Origin: JADJAH01 sp964615795
GTDB lineage: Bacteria; Bacteroidota; Ignavibacteria; Tepidaquicellales; Tepidaquicellaceae
Length of the DNA stretch: 64,000 nucleotides
Reading direction: 5' to 3'
Assembly: GCA_964615795.1 (NCBI GenBank)
Contig: CAZTQR010000006.1
Span: 15,266 to 79,265 of the forward strand
Position 1 is the stretch's first letter. The number at the start of each line of letters is the position of its first letter. This document shows positions 60,650-64,000 of this stretch, piece after piece. The notes beneath the pieces were generated by a model, which worked only from the letters and a program-made list of their open reading frames with translations, searched no databases and was not told the DNA's origin. Made by a program: the position numbers and the translations under genes.

Positions 60650-63600
60650 TCAATTATCAAATATAAACTGAACCGCTTCTTCCATAGTAAGCTTCTTCCC
60701 TTCTTCGTGGTATTTATCATATTCGTCTTTGGTTAACTGTTCATGAAGTTTTTCAATAATTTCATCTTTAATTTTCTGTTCATATTTATCAAACACGACT
60801 CCCATTGATTCTAATAAATTTTCTGCCGCGCCTATCAATTTTATTGCTTTTTCAAAATCTCCCAGCCCGTACGCTGTTTTTCCCAGATTGTTTATGGAAT
60901 TAGTGATTCCAATTTTGTCAACAATTTCTTTAAAGATAGCCAAACTTTCTCTGTAATGTTTCTTGGCCTGTCCGAATTCTCTCTTACAGAATGCAATATT
61001 TCCCAAGCCATTTATGGAGTTAGCAATTCCATTCTTGCTGCCAATTTCTTTGTAGATGTCCAGGCTTTCTCTATAGTATTTCACAGCCTGCTGATAATCT
61101 CCCTGAACGTATGATACATTCCCTATATTCTTAATTGATTCCGCAATTCCATTCTTGTCTCCGATTTCCTTTCTGATAACCAGGCTTTCTTCATAATATT
61201 TCTTTGCCTGTTCAGAATATCCCTGATTGAATACTACCATTCCCAGACAGAGTATTGATAGAGCAATTCCATGTTTGTGACCAATATCTTTAAATATTAC
61301 TAAGCTTTCATCATAATACTTCTTTGCCAGTTCATAATCTCCCTGATTTAATACTATATTTCCTAATGTGTTAATGGAAAATGCCATGCCTTTTTTGTTG
61401 CCAATTTCTTTAAGCAAATCCAGACCTTCTTTAAGATACTTTTTCGCCAACTCATAATCTCCCTGAAATAATGATACATCTCCAAGGTTGTTTATTGTTA
61501 TAGCTATTCCATATTTGTGACCAATCTCTTTGAAAATAGACAGACTCTCTTCGTTATATTTCTTAGCCAGTTCATAATCTCCCTGATAACATGCAATTTG
61601 TCCCAGGCTAAGTGTGGCTGCAGCAATTCCACTTTTGGAACCAATTTCGTTATAAGCATCCTGGCTATCTTCGTAATAATTCTTTGCCAGTTCAAAATCT
61701 CCCAGAGAGTTTGTAACATTTCCCAGCCTGAGCATGGATTCAGCAATTCCTCTTTTATCACCAATTTCTTTACTTAAACCCAAGCTTTCTTCCAAATATT
61801 TTTTAGCTTGTTCAATATCCCCAAGCGAAATTCTAAAACTACCAATCCAGTTAAGCAAATCTCCTTTTAATATTTTACTCAGGCCGCCCGAACTTTCCAG
61901 AATAATTTCAATAAGCCTTATTCCGGTTGAATACTGCCCCATTCTGCTCCAGAAACTTCCAATTGCATTTGAAATATCAGCGCCTGTTTCTTTATTCTCA
62001 TTGTTGACAGACCATTCTATAGCAGAAATAAAATTGTTATGATCAGCTTCAATTACATGCATCCAGAATTTTGTATTTTCACCTATCAATTCGAGTCTTG
62101 CTTTCTTAGACAGCTGTAAAAAATAGTTCAGATGCTGTAAGAAAACTTTTTTATCATCTGATAATTTTTCACTTCCGTATTGTTTCAGACTTTCAAGTAT
62201 CCTGTATCTGTTTTTTGAAAAATCATAGATCACAACTGACTTTTCTGTAAGCTGACTCAGAAGGTCAAGTATCTCATTCTTATCGATGGTTTCATCCGAA
62301 CAAACCTCTTCCGCCGCCTCAAGTGTCCATCCTCCGTTAAATACTGAAAGTCTGGACCATAGAATTTTTTCATTTTCTGAAAGCAGATCATAGCTCCAGT
62401 CAATCAAAGCTCTCAAAGTCTGCTGTCTTGGCATAGCAGTTCTCTTGCCACCTGTCAGAAGATTGAATCTGTCATCCAGCCGTTCATGTATTTTTTCTAT
62501 TGACAATACTTTTGTCCTTGCTGCAGCAAGTTCCAACGCAAGAGGAATCCCGTCAAGCTTCAAGCACACTTCAGCCAGCGCAGGCGCATTTTGATTTGTT
62601 ACTCTGAAATTCGGATTTACAGAAAGTGCTCTTTCGATAAAGAGCCTGACTGATTCATATTGAGTCAACTCTTCCGGAGTGTTGTTTTGATTCGGATCAG
62701 GATGAGTTAGCGGAGGAATTCTGTATGTAAACTCTCCACTGCAATTCATTGATTCCCGGCTTGTTGAAATTATCTTAAGCTTCGGACAAGAAGATAATAA
62801 CTTTTCTGTCAGCAAAGCACAGGCATTTATTAACTGCTCGCAGTTATCGAGTATAATTAAAGTTTCTTTGTCCTTCAGATAATCAACCAATGTTTCATCT
62901 GGAGTCTTCTTTGATTCTTCCTTAATGCCGATAGCATTCATCATCGTTGTTGATAATAATGCAACATCTTTTAGTGCTGAAAGATCAACAAACCATACAC
63001 CATTTTCAAATTCATCAATAACATCAGCAGCCGTCTGAAGGGCGAATCTTGTTTTACCTGCTCCGCCTGTTCCGGTCAGAGTTAACAGCCGGTTATTTTT
63101 GAGTTCATCTTTTACAAACTTCATCTCTTTTTCACGTCCTATAAAACTTGTCAACTGTATCGGAAGATTATTCGGACGAGCATCAAGTGTCTTTAAAGGC
63201 GGGAAGTCTTCGCGAAGACCGGGACAGGCTATCTGATAAAGCCGGATCGGCTGAATGACATCTTTCAGTCTGCGCTCACCGAGATCCCGGAATGAAATTT
63301 CATCTGCCTCAGAGGATTCAGGACTCAATGTATTTATATCAGACCCTTTTTCACTTAGAGTCTTTATGCCTTCGAGGCAAAGTACATATGCATCATTGGA
63401 AATAAGTATCTGCTCACCATAAGCAGCTGACATTACTCTGGCCGCTCTTGCAAGCGTTATGTAACCCATGTAATCATGTCCATTCCATTCGGCAGTTCCC
63501 GAATGGATTCCAATCCTGACCTTGATTACAGCATCATTCCACTTTTCATTCTTCAGTCTTTTCTGAATTTCAACAGAAGCACAAACAGCATCTGAAGCAT

Positions 63601-63790
63601 CTTCAAACGCGCAGCAAAATGCATCACCTATTTTCTTAAATACAAAACCATTAAATGACTCAACAACTTCATTCAGAATTTCATTGTGTCTTTTAAGAGC
63701 AGACGGAAGCGATTCGGGAAAATCCTGCGAAAGCCTTGTACTGCCTTCGATGTCGGTGAAGAGGAAAGTTACGTTGCCGGTCGGTTTCAT
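60650..63790 (-). CDS. Class III cyclase-like / NB-ARC (STAND) ATPase / TPR protein, copy 2
   Basis: 1046 residues, same order of domains as copy 1. Residues 9-217 are identical to copy 1 (only Asn/Thr-type changes before residue 9), whereas the NB-ARC part ('TLTGTGGAGKTRFALQ', 'LIILDNCEQL', 'STSRESM', 'GIPLALELAAAR') and TPR part differ at many positions. It has nine TPR-like units as well (about residues 645-995). The end 'KKLTMEEAVQFIFDN' matches the stub of a third copy at the window's right edge. The start ATG 63790 fixes the equivalent start for copy 1. It is probably a ligand-sensing switch; whether the cyclase is active is doubtful since Ala replaces the usual catalytic Asn. Confidence 0.88.
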   Translation of the reverse strand: MKPTGNVTFLFTDIEGSTRLSQDFPESLPSALKRHNEILNEVVESFNGFVFKKIGDAFCCAFEDASDAVCASVEIQKRLKNEKWNDAVIKVRIGIHSGTAEWNGHDYMGYITLARAARVMSAAYGEQILISNDAYVLCLEGIKTLSEKGSDINTLSPESSEADEISFRDLGERRLKDVIQPIRLYQIACPGLREDFPPLKTLDARPNNLPIQLTSFIGREKEMKFVKDELKNNRLLTLTGTGGAGKTRFALQTAADVIDEFENGVWFVDLSALKDVALLSTTMMNAIGIKEESKKTPDETLVDYLKDKETLIILDNCEQLINACALLTEKLLSSCPKLKIISTSRESMNCSGEFTYRIPPLTHPDPNQNNTPEELTQYESVRLFIERALSVNPNFRVTNQNAPALAEVCLKLDGIPLALELAAARTKVLSIEKIHERLDDRFNLLTGGKRTAMPRQQTLRALIDWSYDLLSENEKILWSRLSVFNGGWTLEAAEEVCSDETIDKNEILDLLSQLTEKSVVIYDFSKNRYRILESLKQYGSEKLSDDKKVFLQHLNYFLQLSKKARLELIGENTKFWMHVIEADHNNFISAIEWSVNNENKETGADISNAIGSFWSRMGQYSTGIRLIEIILESSGGLSKILKGDLLNWIGSFRISLGDIEQAKKYLEESLGLSKEIGDKRGIAESMLRLGNVTNSLGDFELAKNYYEDSQDAYNEIGSKSGIAAATLSLGQIACYQGDYELAKKYNEESLSIFKEIGHKYGIAITINNLGDVSLFQGDYELAKKYLKEGLDLLKEIGNKKGMAFSINTLGNIVLNQGDYELAKKYYDESLVIFKDIGHKHGIALSILCLGMVVFNQGYSEQAKKYYEESLVIRKEIGDKNGIAESIKNIGNVSYVQGDYQQAVKYYRESLDIYKEIGSKNGIANSINGLGNIAFCKREFGQAKKHYRESLAIFKEIVDKIGITNSINNLGKTAYGLGDFEKAIKLIGAAENLLESMGVVFDKYEQKIKDEIIEKLHEQLTKDEYDKYHEEGKKLTMEEAVQFIFDN
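60805..61865 (-). repeat. Nine TPR-like 40-residue (120-base) repeats in copy 2
   Basis: Units read 'NLG...QGDYELAKKYYEESL.I.KEIG.K.GIA' every 40 residues, nine in all with the last one partial. Individual units are more alike within copy 2 than to those of copy 1, suggesting independent turnover. Confidence 0.85.
63150..63790 (-). repeat. Near-identical direct repeat, copy 2 of the cyclase module
   Basis: Partner of 59953-60593; see there. It spans the 5' 641 bases of the copy 2 gene, ending at the NB-ARC entry around 'QLTSFIGRE' (copy 1: 'QLTNFIGRE'). Confidence 0.93.
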
Positions 63791-63886
63791 TTCGGTTTTA
63801 AGTATTAGGCATCCGGTATTAAGTACTGTGCATTTTATTCCGTTGCGGCCGAGTGAATTGTGTAAAATAAGGTAATATTCAAACTA

Positions 63887-63937
63887 TCAATTATCAATTA
63901 TCAACTGAACCGCTTCTTTCATAGTCAGCCACTCCCG
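63887..63937 (-). pseudogene. 3' stub of a third cyclase/NB-ARC/TPR gene
   Basis: Reading leftward, the frame gives 'REWLTMKEAVQLIIDN' and a stop at 63887-63889, matching the last residues of copy 2 ('KLTMEEAVQFIFDN'). Just upstream an in-frame TGA (63938-63940) and unrelated sequence follow, so only the last 17 codons remain. The spacer to copy 2 also resembles that between copies 1 and 2 ('ATTCAAACTATCAA'). Confidence 0.7.
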
Positions 63938-64000
63938 TCAAAAAACATTTTCACAAGGAAGAGAATGAGATGATAACAATTCGACATTAAGCACTATCCC

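Noticed and set aside
57608..61865. Regular 120-base repeats that could suggest a CRISPR array
   Set aside because: They are in frame, degenerate and encode TPR-like units; no short identical repeats with unique spacers and no cas genes are present.
59953..63790. The 641-base direct repeats as an insertion sequence or transposon
   Set aside because: The blocks are coding for the cyclase-like head of two genes, with no transposase, terminal inverted repeats or target duplications.

Overview
The window looks like chromosomal DNA from a free-living, Gram-negative-type bacterium of the Bacteroidota/Chlorobiota/Ignavibacteriota group, most likely Ignavibacteria-like. The evidence is: two secreted proteases ending in a type IX secretion sorting domain with the 'PNPFNPST' signature; lipoproteins, Lnt and a barrel-like protein, which imply an outer membrane; and two promoters of the Bacteroidota form TTTA-N19-TAnnTTTG. 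The taxon is an inference. Genes are densely packed, often overlap by 1-4 bases, and many start with TTG. No insertion sequence, phage, CRISPR array or rRNA is seen; there is one tRNA (Leu, UAA).

Layout. 1-6000: 5'-truncated thyX, proline dehydrogenase, a small secreted protein, a TrmB-type regulator with a palindrome in front of it, and leuS. 6345-11874 (+): yggS, divIVA, a purine nucleoside phosphorylase and a diverged second copy, a truncated aldehyde-dehydrogenase-like protein, tspO and an L,D-transpeptidase. 11875-15489 (-): bshB1, ybaB, recR, a methyltransferase and two small lipoproteins. 15771-20113 (+): a RodZ-like protein, ligA, a free-methionine-sulfoxide reductase and a two-domain HU-like protein. 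20082-22787 (-): ispF, a PAP2 phosphatase and lnt. 23041-24615 (+): a PGM1-type ATP-grasp ligase. 24633-27070 (-): a FecCD-type permease and mnmE. 27131-33247 (+): a histidine kinase, a GT-C type membrane protein, glutamine synthetase, a GNAT enzyme, a small Cys-rich exported protein and tRNA-Leu.

33305-41336 (-): secreted M43 metalloprotease, PLD-like protein, SirB1-like protein, MFS transporter, nusB, TrmO-like protein, ABM protein and dnaG. 41532-46860: purC-psd-pssA (+), cysteine desulfurase (-), then pgsA, an HU-like protein, ruvX and an AlbA_2 protein (+). Psd, PssA and PgsA together cover much of phosphatidylethanolamine and phosphatidylglycerol synthesis. 47022-55977 (-): bifunctional formiminotransferase-cyclodeaminase, a methyltransferase, a HAD phosphatase, preA, preT and a beta-ureidopropionase-like nitrilase (reductive pyrimidine breakdown, but without dihydropyrimidinase here), and a subtilisin-like secreted protease. 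56482-57246 (+): a barrel-like exported protein.

The right end (57444-64000) is the most unusual part. It holds two giant tandem genes, each a class III nucleotide-cyclase-like domain fused to an NB-ARC/STAND ATPase and nine 40-residue TPR-like repeats. Their cyclase modules are almost identical in DNA while the rest has diverged strongly, and the 3' stub of a third copy lies beside them. This suggests a recombining array of signalling or sensor proteins that may continue past the window edge.
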